Assembly (NCBI GenBank): GCA_963930775.1 | Contig: OZ005689.1 | Location: forward strand, 36,653,351 to 36,717,350 | Direction: 5' to 3' | DNA length: 64,000 bases | Source: Cliona cf. orientalis | Lineage: Eukaryota; Porifera; Demospongiae; Clionaida; Clionaidae | Shown: piece by piece, positions 44,563 to 57,652 of the stretch | How the letters are laid out: every line of letters starts with the position of its first letter | How positions within the stretch are numbered: the stretch's first letter is position 1 | The notes under the pieces: model-generated | What the model was told of the DNA's origin: nothing | The model's database searches: none | Seen by the model: only the letters and a program-made list of their open reading frames with translations | Translations under genes and position numbers: made by a program

Positions 44563-44724
44563 TCTGCATGATTGCTGTGATAGTAGTTGACAACCCTTTT
44601 CTACGCTGAGCTCGAGCATGCGCAGAATAACTGGTTTCTATGCATTTTGAAGTGCTGAAAATGGCTCACTAGCGCTATAAATCGTGCATTTTCTGTTCAG
44701 CATGTGTGATTTACTACCCTGTGC

Positions 44725-44820
44725 TGATGCACACAGCTGCCTAGAACTCGAGACCTGGTGATTTTCATGCTGATGACGACAGACACAACCTATTGTTTAC
44801 CCCTTGCGCACGCACACGGG
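44725..44820. repeat. dispersed repeat family A, 3' tail fragment
   Basis: tgcctagaactcgagacctg, gacgacagacacaacctat and tttaccccttgcgcacgc match the 3' part of 13140-13365. Confidence 0.5.
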
Positions 44821-45180
44821 ATAAATAAAATTTAGAGATCTACAAGGTTCTCCTCTCCCATACTACAGATTTTATGTCAGCCCGCTCCAGATAACTGAAC
44901 ACAGGGGTTCCCGAAGCTATGAAAATATCATAGCCAAATTGGCTACTAAATCTTAGCCGAATTTCCTACTCAATAGCCGCAAGAGTGATTTTGGCGACCG
45001 TGTGGGGAGCCACTGGAATAGTATCATGTGCCCTTAGATTTTCTTAAATGTGCTTTCATGGCCAATATTGTCTGTTGTAGGGGCAATATCGGCCATATCG
45101 AGTGCGCTCTACGAATAAAGCATGGGAGTACGCGTGCCTTTGATGTTATACAACAATGCAAGTATAAGTTTCTGAACAAA

Positions 45181-45747
45181 TAATTGTGACCGTATCTGGG
45201 AAAACCCGGCATGTAGCAAAATCTATGATAAGCTCTACCATAGAGCTAACCTACCTCCAAGTTTTATAGACTGATCACGTGCTTCGCGTAGGAGCTAGAG
45301 CGCCTTGTTTGCAATCGTGATACACCCACAATAATCGAGAAATTATCTAAAGGCATTGCTATGCACGCGGATGGCATTTCCGTATTCTACACGTGAACCG
45401 GAAATCAATTAAATGAACCTGGGTGGAGGGAGCCGTTACAAGGTGAGTGAACTTACAGTAGTTCGATGAATCTAGCTGTATCTAGGTAGCCCGCTGGTGG
45501 GAATTCTAATTAGTGCCCATAGCAACAGGCTCCATGTACAGCAGCTATACAGACTACGTAGGTCAAAATGAAGGCTTATTTCACCTTGCTCCGTGGGCGA
45601 TGCCAAGAGTTGGTGGAAAGGTTCTCCTACATGAATATGGCAAAAACTGGACTTTGACAATTTTTGACCCGAAATACTATAAAGTGCGCATTGCGCTACT
45701 TGCGTGTTCTCGTGACATGCCAGGTTTTTGCAAATCTGGTCACAATT
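45181..45747. mobile_element. TIR element, taattgtgaccgtatctggg ends, copy 2
   Basis: TIRs of about 34 bp (taattgtgaccgtatctggg on the left; aatctggtcacaatta on the right). Shares its interior with 40241-40905. Confidence 0.75.
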
Positions 45748-46314
45748 ATCAGATTGACTGAGGCAAGCCCCACACTAATCAGTACTACGAGAAAACCGCT
45801 GTACTTGTGTATCTATGTTTCTGGCTAGATTCTTAATACTTCTACTTACCTCTCTCGAACGCTTAACAGCCATCTTCTCCTTGAACGTGGTTCTAAGAAG
45901 TGCACTAAAAACATATTGATAAAAGTAAAAATCAATCTCTAACACTCATGGCTAGCTAATAGAGAAATTATGCAGTGATGCAACGCTGCAAAACATATGG
46001 ATAATAGTCAACAGTCCCCAATCAATGCTGAAAGCATGCAACTACATTGGTTCCAGTACTAGTCCCCAATCAATGCTGATAGCAACCACATAGGTCCCAG
46101 TCTCCCAACCGAGTGTCAATCACAGGCATAGCCAGGTAAGCAAATCTTACTCCCCTCATCAACTCAACCTCGGGTATCTTGCTGGCTATGCACTCATATC
46201 TACCTTATATTAACGCTTGGCGCATTTTCACAATCGTTACGGTACTCAATTTGTGTGCGTGTGTCCCCGCTGTCTCTTAAATATCACCCCACCTCCCTCC
46301 ACTGGCAAAAGTGC
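45748..46314. other. no gene seen
   Basis: AT-rich. Contains two nearly repeated phrases (agtccccaatcaatgctga at 46012 and 46062). Confidence 0.4.
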
Positions 46315-46525
46315 AGTGGGTCGAGTCAATAGGCATGGCAAATAAAAAATGCAGTATATGCTATGCTCGTGGACCGTGAAGCGCAATGAAGCTTTTTCAA
46401 CGATTTTGATGGATTTGTTGTCCCTCAGAGGCCTAATACATGTACATGTCCAGATCTGGCGATTTTTGTGCTGACAGATGACAGACAAAACTGATTACTT
46501 TACCCCTTGCACATGCACGTGGGGG
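46315..46525. repeat. dispersed repeat family A, copy 3
   Basis: gggtcgagtcaataggcatg, gctatgctcgtgg, tccagatctggcgatttttg, cagacaaaactgattacttt, ccccttgcacatgcacgtgg. The terminal ttaccccttgcacatg / cacgtgggggtaa is a small hairpin. Confidence 0.6.
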
Positions 46526-46889
46526 TAATAAACATGACCCAGATTTGATCAAAATTCATGGATACTGCATTTCATCATAGGATTTGCTCCAGGGGAGAGG
46601 CAATTAATTTCATATCTAGGTCAAATCCCCACCCTTTGCCCGTGGGGTGGTACCTGGAATGATAGGTGCATTACACTAATATTCAAGGTTTTCAACTTAT
46701 AGATTTCGATAAAAAACCTTCCTATACCAAGGCTATATCTATCATACCAGTTCCCTGACCCAAATCCATGCACAGGAGACAGACTCCATGCACTCTCAGT
46801 GAGGAAGAGGGGAAAGGGTCTTGTGACAGTTGGGCATTTTCTTTGCAAATTCAGCAGTGGTATTTTTGCATAAGCCAATCAATGGCGGT

Positions 46890-48115
46890 GTATTAGTGTC
46901 ATAATTATGAATAGTGTATAGTATTGTTTTGGGAGGGGTATCTATTTGGGGTATCCATTCGTTATCGTTAGTGTTCATTTCATTTGGGGGGCATTATGCC
47001 TTTGGGAGGGGTGTCCTTATTAATGGAGGGGTGGGCCATTTCTTGGGGGTAGTTTTTTTTATTGGCATGGGGTATGGTGTAGCGCCAGCCACGCCCCCAC
47101 ACGGAGAACAAAGGTCACTTGATCAGCATATACTAGGTCAAAGGTCAATGATACAGTGCTTTAAATGGAGAACCTTTTTAAGGCTACCCATCCAATATCG
47201 ACAGTTGTGAAGGTCTATGAACTGGTAAAAATAATATTCTCATTCTTGATCATTGTAGATTTAAGAGCCATCTGATAATCCATGAAATCATTAAAATTCT
47301 ATAGAAGTGATTAGCATCACCAAAGGTTCATAGTAAGAGGCCTAAATGCATATCATTGCATGCATGATCAGAGGTGCTTTCGAATGCCAGAAGTACAATT
47401 GCTGAAGGTACATGTAGGTACATGTAATAATATTATATCAGATCATTGGTGGCCGGATTTGCTTTGCTGAGTCATCTTGTTATCCAAAACTATAACATCC
47501 AGCTAGTCCAGAATGCCTTAAAATCACCATGCATATTAAGCCAATACTAACAGTACGTTCCTAACCATCTGATTTTTTTAGCAAATCTGCATGATAGCAA
47601 CTGGCGCCATGGATGGCTCTCAAATCAACCACGATCCAAGATGTGAATATTTATAAGCTTTCATAAGACCTTCACAACCATCAAATACATTAGCGTTGGA
47701 TGCACAGTGATAAAAGAAAGGTTTCCGTTTAAAGTATCATTGACCTTTGACAGGACTGTAACTAATCACGTGACCATTGCTTTCTGTGCATGTGGGGGCG
47801 TGGCTGGCACTTACCCCAAGAAATGGCCCACCCCTTCAGCAATAAGACACCCCCCCCTAAAATGAAATGAACACCCCTCCCAGAACGCTATACATCTTTC
47901 ACTAATAATATACGATCCCAATATGAAAGTATGTATACCCTTAGCTACTGAAGATAGCTACCCCACCAAAATGTACAATGTACTACCCCCATATACCCCC
48001 AAGGAAATATACACCCCAGCAAGAAGAAATTTCTACCGGCCTCTAAATGACCACCCCCAAATACTAGCTCCCACAAAATGAGTACACCCTCCATAAAAAA
48101 ACCGATACTGATGGC
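46890..48115. mobile_element. about 1.2-kb fold-back element
   Basis: Left-half phrases recur inverted in the right half in mirrored order: gggccatttcttggggg / ccccaagaaatggccca, cagccacgcccccaca / tgtgggggcgtggctg, aaaggtcaatgatac / gtatcattgacctt, agttgtgaaggtct / agaccttcacaac, gagccatctg / ggatggctct. The centre is near 47430. A left-end fragment is at about 13425-13500. No coding function. Confidence 0.75.
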
Positions 48116-48339
48116 ACTATAGATTAACAGCACAATCTATCGTAGCTACAAGGCCAAGGGATGAGGCTATCATAATCTATATGTAACCAAGGCAGCAAAA
48201 TCCTAGCACATCATTCATTCTGATAAGGCTAGTGGCCTAAAGCCTATGGCAGTACCAGGGCATTGCCATTGCTAAGTGGCATTGTGATGGAGGGGGTTTT
48301 CAGTCGAAAGTCACTCATGCAAACATACAATATAGCATC

Positions 48340-48640
48340 AAAGACCTGTGCAACTTTGCAGTGTCAGTTTGTCCATGCTCTAGCTCTAGTGTTGACCAAT
48401 CAGAAAGTCAAATTTGCAGACCAACATGCTATTCTGTGTTTATCTGCCACAAAGTATGGAATATTTGACTTTTGAGGTAGATAGTTGGTGCCTTTGAGGC
48501 CTGAACTTTCCTGGTTAACCCAGGTGTTGCACTCCATGTTCCCAGACAGAAAAGGAACATTATAGTGCAACACCTGGGTCTAGCATGCTCATCTGAAACT
48601 TTACTTTCTGAATCCACACTGCAAAGTTGCACAAGTAGTC
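48340..48640. repeat. nested inverted repeats
   Basis: The outer pair gtgcaactttgcagtgt (48350) / cactgcaaagttgcac (48617) and inner pair acccaggtgttgcact / agtgcaacacctgggt (48518/48560) form two hairpins, one around the other region. Confidence 0.65.
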
Positions 48641-48906
48641 CTAGCTGGCAAATTCCTATCCTAAGTCTGTATGGAACTGTAATCTGATTGGGATGCCAAA
48701 ATTCCTTTCCTTTGGCCCAAGCTTTTTGCCCATATTCACCAGACCCTTTCCCTCACAAGAGATTGGGTCTAACGGAGAATAAAAATGGAAATTAATCAAT
48801 GTAAAAAGCCATGTGACGGGGAAACTGGTCGTTCCCCCGGCAAAACAATCAGCTATCAGCTTTGCGCGGTAAGCTTTCCATTTAGTTCGTAATTGCAGCT
48901 AATTAG

Positions 48907-49104
48907 TTGTGCAGGGGCGACCCTAGTCGGTCCCGTGTAAAGAAAATCCGGAAACTGCGACCCCTGCGTGCATACTGTATATCCATTCTTGATGTAGCTA
49001 CCAGAGAGGTCACACAGCTCCGTCAAGCTGGAAATCGTCGTTATATTTTCGAAGACAGTCTTATCTACTCAGGTGCATTAAGGCACGGGACGTCCCTTTT
49101 TTGA
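48907..49104. repeat. single diverged unit of the 50-55 kb satellite
   Basis: caagctggaaatcgtcgtta plus tattttcgaagacagtctta and tctac match the satellite unit, and the plus-strand translation keeps REV..LR.AGNR.Y and IFED..IY of the repeat. It lacks the CA tract and the cttgcgtttttacc half. It is the only related copy outside the array. Confidence 0.65.
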
Positions 49105-50016
49105 CTCAAAATATAGTGCTACAAAACTACTTGTATCTAAAAAATACTTCGAGATATATTACTCAGATAAATGTTGGTACCCTAATCTAATGTAGGACCA
49201 ATTTTGGTTACCATAGCAACCATCCTGTAGGCGTGGCAAAAAACAACACACAATGTTTACAAATAAAAATCACAAATTCCGGAACAGAAGATGGCCTTTG
49301 TTTCCCTCTCAACTTTGTGAGGTACTTAAACAGATGCCAATGTATCTGAAACTATCTAGAAGAAACAGTAAAACCTTTGTTCTTGGACTTGTTTGCCCAA
49401 CAAGCCCCAAAATCCAACGCTAGTTCATGTATTCCTTGTTACCGCTCACCTACATGTACATACAACTTCTCCTAGATGAATATGTGAAGCATAAGTATCG
49501 AACATTCTGAAGAGTCACTTCACACCATCAAAAACGATCATCTTCTGTTCTGGAAATCGATCACTAGCTTCTTAGCTACTAGCTGCCCCATGGCACAATA
49601 CAAACCTTATGGCAAGCGATAACGTGCACTCGCGTTAATGATATGCAAATTAGATGCAAATGATATTCATGAGCGGGAACCGCTGCTATGCGCTCCCATG
49701 CCTTAGTCTACACTAGTACAAAAACCAAGTGAACAAAATACATAATATCGGGTCATGACAGGTAATAAGAATACACCCCTGTTGAGGAACACTTTTGTAG
49801 TTCCCCCCAAGTACAACTAATTGGGTTAATTTACCCCCTAAGACGTGGAGGAGGTAACCCCCAAGACATAGTTAAATGGGCTTGTTTACCCCCAGGACAT
49901 CGTTAAAATGCCCAAAGTACCCCCCCCCCCCAAAGACATCATTAAGACCAGAAAACCCCCCAAGACATAATTATCGTTCCTCGACAGGGGGGTATCCTGG
50001 AATAGCCCATTTTCAA
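49105..50016. other. no gene seen
   Basis: AT-rich. 49780-50000 contains degenerate repeats of ccccaagacat(a/c)(a/g)tta, about six times at 25-35-bp spacing, next to the satellite. Confidence 0.5.
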
Positions 50017-51829
50017 AGACAGTCCTGTCTACAAAAACTAAGTGCACGAAATACATACACACTCACACACACACACACACATACACACAAACTTGCGTTT
50101 TTACCTTCTTGTAGTGAGCCTCCACTCGATGACGGAGGACTAGTGTGCTGGATACGGGAAAGACAATCTGCTCGGGGACCAAGGCTCGACAGCTGGAGAG
50201 GTGTAAGAAGAGAGGTCATATACCTACGTAAAGCTGGAAATCGTCATTATAATATTTTCGAAGACTGTGCTATCTACAAAAACTAAATAAATACACACAC
50301 ACACACACACACACACAAACTTGCGTTTTTACCTTCTTGTAGTGAGCCTCCGCTCGATGACGGAAGACTAGTGTGCTGGATACAGGAGAGACAATCTGCT
50401 CGGGGACCAATGTTCGACAGCTGGAGAGGTGCAAGAAGAGAGGTCATATACCCACGTAAAGCTGGAAATTGTCGTTATAATATTTTCGAAGACTGTGCTA
50501 TCTACAAAAACTAAATAAACACACACACACACACACAAACTTGCGTTTTTACCTTCTTGTAGTGAGCCTCCGCTCGATGACGGAGGACTAGTGTGCTGGA
50601 TACGGGAGAGACAATCTGCTCGGGGACCAATGTTCGACAGCTGGAGAGGTGTAAGAAGAGAGGTCATATACCCACGTAAAGCTGGAAATCGTCGTTATAT
50701 TTTCGAAGACTGTGCTATCTACAAAAACTAAATACACACACACACACACACAAACTTGCGTCGTTTTTACCTTCTTGTAGTGAGCCTCCGCTCGATGACG
50801 GAGGACTAGTGTGCTGGATACGGGAGAGACAATCTGCTCGGGGACCAAGGTTCGATAGCTGAAGAGGTGTAAGAAGAGAGGTCATATACCTACGTAAAGC
50901 TGGAAATCATCATTATAATATTTTCGAAGACTGTGCTATCTATAAAAACTAAATAAATACACACACACACAAACTTGCGTTTTTACCTTCTAGTAGTGAG
51001 CCTCCGCTCGATGACGGAGGACTAGTGTGCTGGATACGGGAGAGACAATCTGCTCGGGGACCAAGGTTCGACAGCTGGAGAGGTGCAAGAAGAGAGGTCA
51101 TATACCTACGTAAAGCTGGAAATCGTCATTATAATATTTTGAAGACTGTGCTATCTACAAAAACTAAATAAACACACACACACACACAAACTTGCGTTTT
51201 TACCTTCTTGTAGTGAGCCTCCGCTCGATGACGGAGGACTAGTGTGCTGGATACGGGAGAGACAATCTGCTCGGGGACCAATGTTCGACAGCTGGAGAGG
51301 TGTAAGAAGAGAGGTCATATACCCACGTAAAGCTGGAAATCGTCATTATAATATTTTCGAAGACTGTGCTATCTACAAAAACTAAATAAATACACACACA
51401 CACACACACACAAACTTGCGTTTTTACCTTCTTGTAGTGAGCCTCCGCTCGATGACGGAGGACTAGTGTGCTGGATATGGGAGAGACAATCTGCTCGGGG
51501 ACCAATGTTCGACAGCTGGAGAGGTGTAAGAAGAGAGGTCGTATACCCACGTAAAGCTGGAAATCGTCGTTATAATATTTTCGAAGACTGTGCTATCTAC
51601 AAAAACTAAATACACACACACACACACACAAACTTGCGTTTTTACCTTCTTGTAGTGAGCCTCCGCTCGATGACGGAGGACTAGTGTGCTGGATACGGGA
51701 GAGACAATCTGCTCGGGGACCAAGGTTCGACAGCTGGAGAGGTGTAAGAAGAGAGGTCATATACCTACGTAAAGCTGGAAATCGTCATTAAAATATTTTC
51801 GAAGACAGTCCTATCTACAAAAACTAAAT

Positions 51830-51878
<49 letters not shown>

Positions 51879-53834
51879 TGCGTTTTTACCTTCTTGTAGT
51901 GAGCCTCTGCTCGATGACAGAGGACTACTGTGCTGGATACAGGAGAGAGAATCTGCTCGGGGACCAACGTTCGACAGCTGGAGAGGTGTAAGAAGAGAGG
52001 TCATATACCCACGTAAAGCTGGAAATTGTCGTTATAATATTTTCGAAGACTGTGCTATCTACAAAAACTAAATAAATACACACACACACACACACACACA
52101 CAAACTTGCGTTTTTACCTTCTTGTAGTGAGCCTCCGCTCGATGACGGAGGACTAGTGTGCTGGATACGGGAGAGGCAATCTGCTCGGGGACCAAGGTTC
52201 GACAGCTGGAGAGGTGTAAGAAGAGAGGTCATATACCTACGTAAAGCTGGAAATCGTCATTATAATATTTTCGAAGACTGTGCTATCTACAAAAACTAAA
52301 TAAACACACACACACACACAAACTTGCGTTTTTACCTTCTTGTAGTGAGCCTCCGCTCGATGACGGAGGACTAGTGTGCTGGATACGGGAGAGACAATCT
52401 GCTCGGGGACCAATGTTCGACAGCTGGAGAGGTGTAAGAAGAGAGGTCATATACCCACGTAAAGCTGGAAATCGTCGTTATAATATTTTCGAAGACTGTG
52501 CTATCTACAAAAACTAAATACACACACACACACACACAAACTTGCGTTTTTACCTTCTTGTAGTGAGCCTCCGCTCGATGACGGAGGACTAGTGTGCTGG
52601 ATACGGGAGAGACAATCTGCTCGGGGGACCAAGGTTCGATAGCTGAAGAGGTGTAAGAAGAGAGGTCATATACCTACGTAAAGCTGGAAATCGTCATTAT
52701 AATATTTTCGAAGACTGTGCTATCTACAAAAACTAAATAAATACACACACACACAAACTTGCGTTTTTACCTTCTTGTAGTGAGCCTCCGCTCGATGACG
52801 GAGGACTAGTGTGCTGGATACGGGAGAGACAATCTGCTCGGGGACCAAGGTTCGACAGCTGGAGAGGTGTAAGAAGAGAGGTCATATACCTACGTAAAGC
52901 TGGAAATCGTCATTAAAATATTTTCGAAGACAGTCCTATCTACAAAAACTAAATAAACACACACACACACACACAAACTTGCGTTTTTACCTTCTTGTAG
53001 TGAGCCTCTGCTCGATGACGGAGGACTACTGTGCTGGATACAGGAGAGAGAATCTGCTCGGGGACCAACGTTCGACAGCTGGAGAGGTGTAAGAAGAGAG
53101 ATCATATACCCACGTAAAGCTGGAAATCGTCATTATAATATTTTCGAAGACTGTGCTATCTACAAAAACTAAATAAATACACACACACACACACACAAAC
53201 TTGCGTTTTTACCTTCTTGTAGTGAGCCTCCGCTCGATGACGGAGGACTACTGTGCTGGATACGGGAGAGACAATCTGCTCGGGGACCAAGGTTCAACAG
53301 CTGGAGAGGTGTAAGAAGAGAGGTCATATACCCACGTAAAGCTGGAAATTGTCGTTATAATATTTTCGAAGACTGTGCTATCTACAAAAACTAAATAAAT
53401 ACACACACACACACACACAAACTTGCGTTTTTACCTTCTTGTAGTGAGCCTCCGCTCGATGACGAAGGACTAGTGTGCTGGATACGGGAGAGACAATCTG
53501 CTCGCGGACCAAGGTTCGACAGCTGGAGAGGTGTAAGAAGAGAGGTCATATACCTACGTAAAGCTGGAAATCATCATTATAATATTTTCAAAGACTGTGC
53601 TATCTACAAAAACTAAATAAATACACACACACACAAACTTGCGTTTTTACCTTCTTGTAGTGAGCCTCCGCTCAATGACAGAGGACTAGTGTGCTGGATA
53701 CGGGAGAGACACTCTGCTTGGGGACCAAGGTTCGACAGCTGGAGAGGTGTAAGAAGAGAGGTCATATACCTACGTAAAGCTGGAAATCGTCATTAAAATA
53801 TTTTTGAAGACAGTCCTATCTACAAAAACTAAAT

Positions 53835-53877
<43 letters not shown>

Positions 53878-55330
53878 TGCGTTTTTACCTTCTTGTAGTG
53901 AGCCTCTGCTCGATGACGGAGGACTACTGTGCTGGATACAGGAGAGACAATCTGCTCGGGGACCAACGTTCGACAGCTGGAGAGGTGTAAGAAGAGAGAT
54001 CATATACCCACGTAAAGCTGGAAATCGTCGTTATAATATTTTCGAAGACTGTGCTATCTACAAAAACTAAATACACACACACACACACACAAACTTGCGT
54101 TTTTACCTTCTTGTAGTGAGCCTCCGCTCGATGACGGAGGACTAGTGTGCTGGATACGGGAGAGACAATCTGCTCGGGGGACCAAGGTTCGATAGCTGAA
54201 GAGGTGTAAGAAGAGAGGTCATATACCTACGTAAAGCTGGAAATCGTCATTATAATATTTTCGAAGACTGTGCTATCTACAAAAACTAAATAAATACACA
54301 CACACACAAACTTGCGTTTTTACCTTCTTGTAGTGAGCCTCCGCTCGATGACGGAGGACTAGTGTGCTGGATACGGGAGAGACAATCTGCTCGGGGACCA
54401 AGGTTCGACAGCTGGAGAGGTGTAAGAAGAGAGGTCATATACCTACGTAAAGCTGGAAATCGTCATTAAAATATTTTCGAAGACAGTCCTATCTACAAAA
54501 ACTAAATAAACACACACACACACACACACACAAACTTGCGTTTTTACCTTCTTGTAGTGAGCCTCTGCTCGATGACGGAGGACTACTGTGCTGGATACAG
54601 GAGAGACAATCTGCTCGGGGACCAACGTTCGACAGCTGGAGAGGTGTAAGAAGAGAGATCATATACCCACGTAAAGCTGGAAATCGTCATTATAATATTT
54701 TCGAAGACTGTGCTATCTACAAAAACTAAATAAATACACACACACATACACACACACACACACACACACAAACTTGCGTTTTTACCTTCTTGTAGTGAGC
54801 CTCCGCTCGATGACGGAGGACTAGTGTGCTGGATACGGGAGAGGCAATCTGCTCGGGGACCAAGGTTCGACAGCTGGAGAGGTGTAAGAAGAGAGGTCAT
54901 ATACCTACGTAAAGCTGGAAATCGTCATTATAATATTTTCGAAGACTGTGCTATCTACAAAAACTAAATAAACACACACACACACACACACAAACTTGCG
55001 TTTTTACCTTCTTGTAGTGAGCCTCCGCTCGATGACGGAGGACTACTGTGCTGGATACGGGAGAGACGATCTGCTCGGGGAACCAAGGTTCGACAGCTGG
55101 AGAGGTGTAAGAAGAGAGGTCATATATCTACGTAAAGCTGGAAATCGTCATTATATAAATATTTCGAAGACAGTCCTATCTACAAAAAAAAAAAAAACTG
55201 CACGAAATAAACACACACACGCACACGCACACACACACGCACACGCACACGCACACAACTTGCGTTCTTACCTGGTCTTGTAGAATCTGGTGAGCCTCCG
55301 CTCAATGACGAAGGACTTGTGTGCTGTGAT
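50017..55330. repeat. satellite array, 24 units of about 220 bp
   Basis: Unit: aaacttgcgtttttaccttc, ttgtagtgagcctccgctcg, atgacggaggactagtgtgc, then gagagacaatctgctcgggg, cgacagctggagaggtgtaa, aaagctggaaatcgtc, atattttcgaagac, tatctacaaaaactaaata, then a (CA)n tract of variable length. The word aacttgcgt begins units at about 50090, 50318, 50538, 50753, 50970 and so on to 55257 (24 occurrences). Units are very similar; the first and last are diverged (55257 has tcttacctggtcttg). Frames of 60-136 codons reported here are repeat translations. Confidence 0.95.
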
Positions 55331-55653
55331 GTGCGAGGGTCGGCTACGCCAGACTAAGCGCCAAGCGACTAATATTTATAGAATCGGTAGGGCGGACACA
55401 CCCGTAATACCAGCGATACATATACCGGTAATACATGTACATATACATGTACACGTACACTGATGCACGTGGGTTATCCGGCCTAGCTAGCTAGCTATGT
55501 ATATGCGCTAGCTCCAATTAGCTCGACCTCTCGCGCGCGCATGTGATCGCTCAGCTAGCTATATAGCTAGTAGCTCATATCAGATCATGACCTGCTGAAG
55601 TTAATTTTTATTGTTGCATATGCACTCACTTGGCAGTTGCCCAGGCTTGCATG

Positions 55654-55657
<4 letters not shown>
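55331..55657. other. no gene seen
   Basis: AT-rich with tagctagctatatagc and tacatgtacatatacatgta strings; no repeats or coding signals. Confidence 0.4.

Positions 55658-55694
<37 letters not shown>
55658..55694. repeat. (TG)n microsatellite
   Basis: About 18 uninterrupted TG copies. Other CA tracts of this sort are at 57391-57418. Confidence 0.9.
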
Positions 55695-55696
<2 letters not shown>

Positions 55697-56674
55697 GCTA
55701 CCCTCTGATTGCACTGTGATCACAAAACGCCACTGCTGATAGTGGTGCTATGCCCCATGGGGTTGGCAGGTGATCATGAGTCCAGTGCTGCTATGAAAAT
55801 CACATAGCCTGACCTGAGCATATGGTCAGTTCAGTGAAAGCTGCATCTTTAGCCATAGGGAGGGTAGGTCACTAAAATAAGAGTAACAGAGCTGCAATCT
55901 GATTGGAACGCTCAAATTCCTTTCCGTATAGTTAGCCCAATTTTCCTCCTGGAGGGTGGGGTCTGGGCACGAGACTATTTGTTCATTGCTTGCTCCTCTC
56001 TACCTCCCCTGTTTCTGTTCTGGCTCTGCCACTTTTATAATATTCAGCAGGTATATATAAGAACAAGATTGCTTACCCTGGCACAAAGTCACTGAAATTT
56101 GTTGTACAATATTCCTCCTGTGGGCCGGGGAGACAGGTGAAAGAAGCAAAACCAAGCACCCCCTACCTATTGTACTTTCAAGCAGATTTCCAAATACAAA
56201 CCAAGTGTCTAGCAATATGTGCTGGACCAGCTCTGGTCTGGCCAGTATCAGGCCTCATCGTGCATGTGTTTATAGTGTTTATAGTTTGTACATAAAGTTG
56301 CGTGGTTCTCTCCTCCAATATTTTGGGGGTCAGTTAGTGACACTCTGCAGACTGTGAGTACAATGAAAATTGTTTAACATTGAACACACCACCTTGCAAA
56401 GGTATCTGTACTCCGAGCCATTCCTTGAGCAGAAGCTCAATCCTTCTTCTGTGATTGCTGTGCACACTGTTACATGTACCCCGTCTCTACAGAGAGGGAG
56501 AGAACCTAGTGGTGATTCACCACTGGTGAATACACCTTTCATGAATAGGCTTAGTTGTACTGTAACTATGGTGGTACACCTAGGTCAGTAGAGATCTATT
56601 CTATGCTGCTACAGTGTGGAGCTCCTAAGGCACTGCCAGATGGTCAGTGTTCTTTACCATACCCCATTGCAATA
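55695..56674. other. no gene seen
   Basis: The frame 56330-56542 (minus, Cys-containing) and 56370-56591 (plus) overlap each other and have no splice context. A hairpin arm type ggtctgggcacgagac is at 55959-55974. Confidence 0.35.
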
Positions 56675-56797
56675 TACCATAGATCGGGAATTTTTCGTCG
56701 TTAAAAATTCTTCGTTGACAGCCTGTCCCGACGAAAAATAAACTATGCGAAATATTTTATACATATGCGCGCTGGCGACGGTAATTAGACTATGGTA
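56675..56797. mobile_element. 123-bp TACCATA element, gaaaaatttcg type
   Basis: taccatagatcgggaatttt to gacggtaattagactatggta. A diverged, shortened relative of 38093-38283 (words cgacgaaaaat, gcgaaatatttta). Confidence 0.6.
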
Positions 56798-56924
56798 CTA
56801 AGGTATACTTGCGCCATTTCTAAGCCTGGCATGTACATGTAGTTTAGCTGTGACCTACATGTACACTCTGTTTTTATCAGAGCATCTGCATGACCAAACT
56901 ATAATAATCTGTTCCTACAGGTGC

Positions 56925-57385
56925 ACATCTACCCAGATAAAAGAGGAGTTGATATGTGTGTGTGAATAATACTGAATGATAATTATGTGAATGTGTACAG
57001 AAGGTGAGAGACCTTATGTAGCCAGCTCATATGCCTATCAGGTGCACATCTACCCAGATAAAAGAGGTGTTGATATGAGACTGCAGTGTGTGAATGTGCA
57101 CAGAAGGGAGAGACCTTATGCCTACCAGATGGGCAAAAAAACTTGGCTTCAGTATGCTTCATGGGTCAAGAGGGCTACAGCCTATTAACTACCCGCTCAC
57201 ATGCACAACTGGCGTAGTATAAGTTAGCAAGCAAATGTGTCTTCTGCTGTGCTGTTGCTTTGCCCTCAGATTGATCCAGATGAGGTGCACAGGGTATGTG
57301 CTCTAGTACGTGTGAGAGAGAGATCAAAGGTAGACATCCTTCGAACTAAAGCACATACCCTGTGCACCTCATCTGCATCAATCTG
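56925..57385. repeat. inverted duplication E, copy 1
   Basis: Matches the reverse complement of 63230-63640: gtgcacagggtatgtgctct, gatcaaaggtagacatcctt, gcttcatgggtcaagagggc, tatgcctaccagatgggc. Copy 1 contains an internal tandem repeat (tctacccagataaaagagg at about 56931 and 57049) and its own hairpin (gatgaggtgcacagggtatg / inverse). Confidence 0.75.
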
Positions 57386-57420
<35 letters not shown>

Positions 57421-57454
57421 AACACAGAGATGCACAGATGTACACATATGTGCC

Positions 57455-57652
57455 TCAGCATAGCAACTCACAAGGAATAAAGTAATTGCCAAAGTTACCT
57501 GCTATACTGAAAGTATGTAGTGAGCATTGGGTATGTAGTACCTGTACATACTGCCGAGCCACTTTGGTGAGTAGGGAGACTTCCCTGGGACAATAGAGCT
57601 TTTTTAAGACTACCTGAGTGGCTCTGCCTTTAGTAGGCAATGGAATGGTCAC
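57455..57652 (-). CDS. coding-like frame, weak
   Basis: The minus strand reads VVLKKLYCPREVSLLTKVAR then QYVQ, between an acceptor-like ccactcag and a donor-like GTACTA. Protein-like composition only; no family is recognised. Confidence 0.25.
   Translation of the reverse strand: MTIPLPTKGRATQVVLKKLYCPREVSLLTKVARQYVQVLHTQCSLHTFSIAGNFGNYFIPCELLC

Noticed and set aside
49780..50000. Evenly spaced ccccaagacat repeats considered as a CRISPR-like array
   Set aside because: The spacing and unit are degenerate, the spacers are not unique or of fixed length, and the genome is animal.
50013..55283. Many 60-136-codon frames with CVCVCV and TSLLTPLQL
   Set aside because: Each is the satellite unit read in one frame; identical frames recur with every unit, and the CVCV part is the CA tract.
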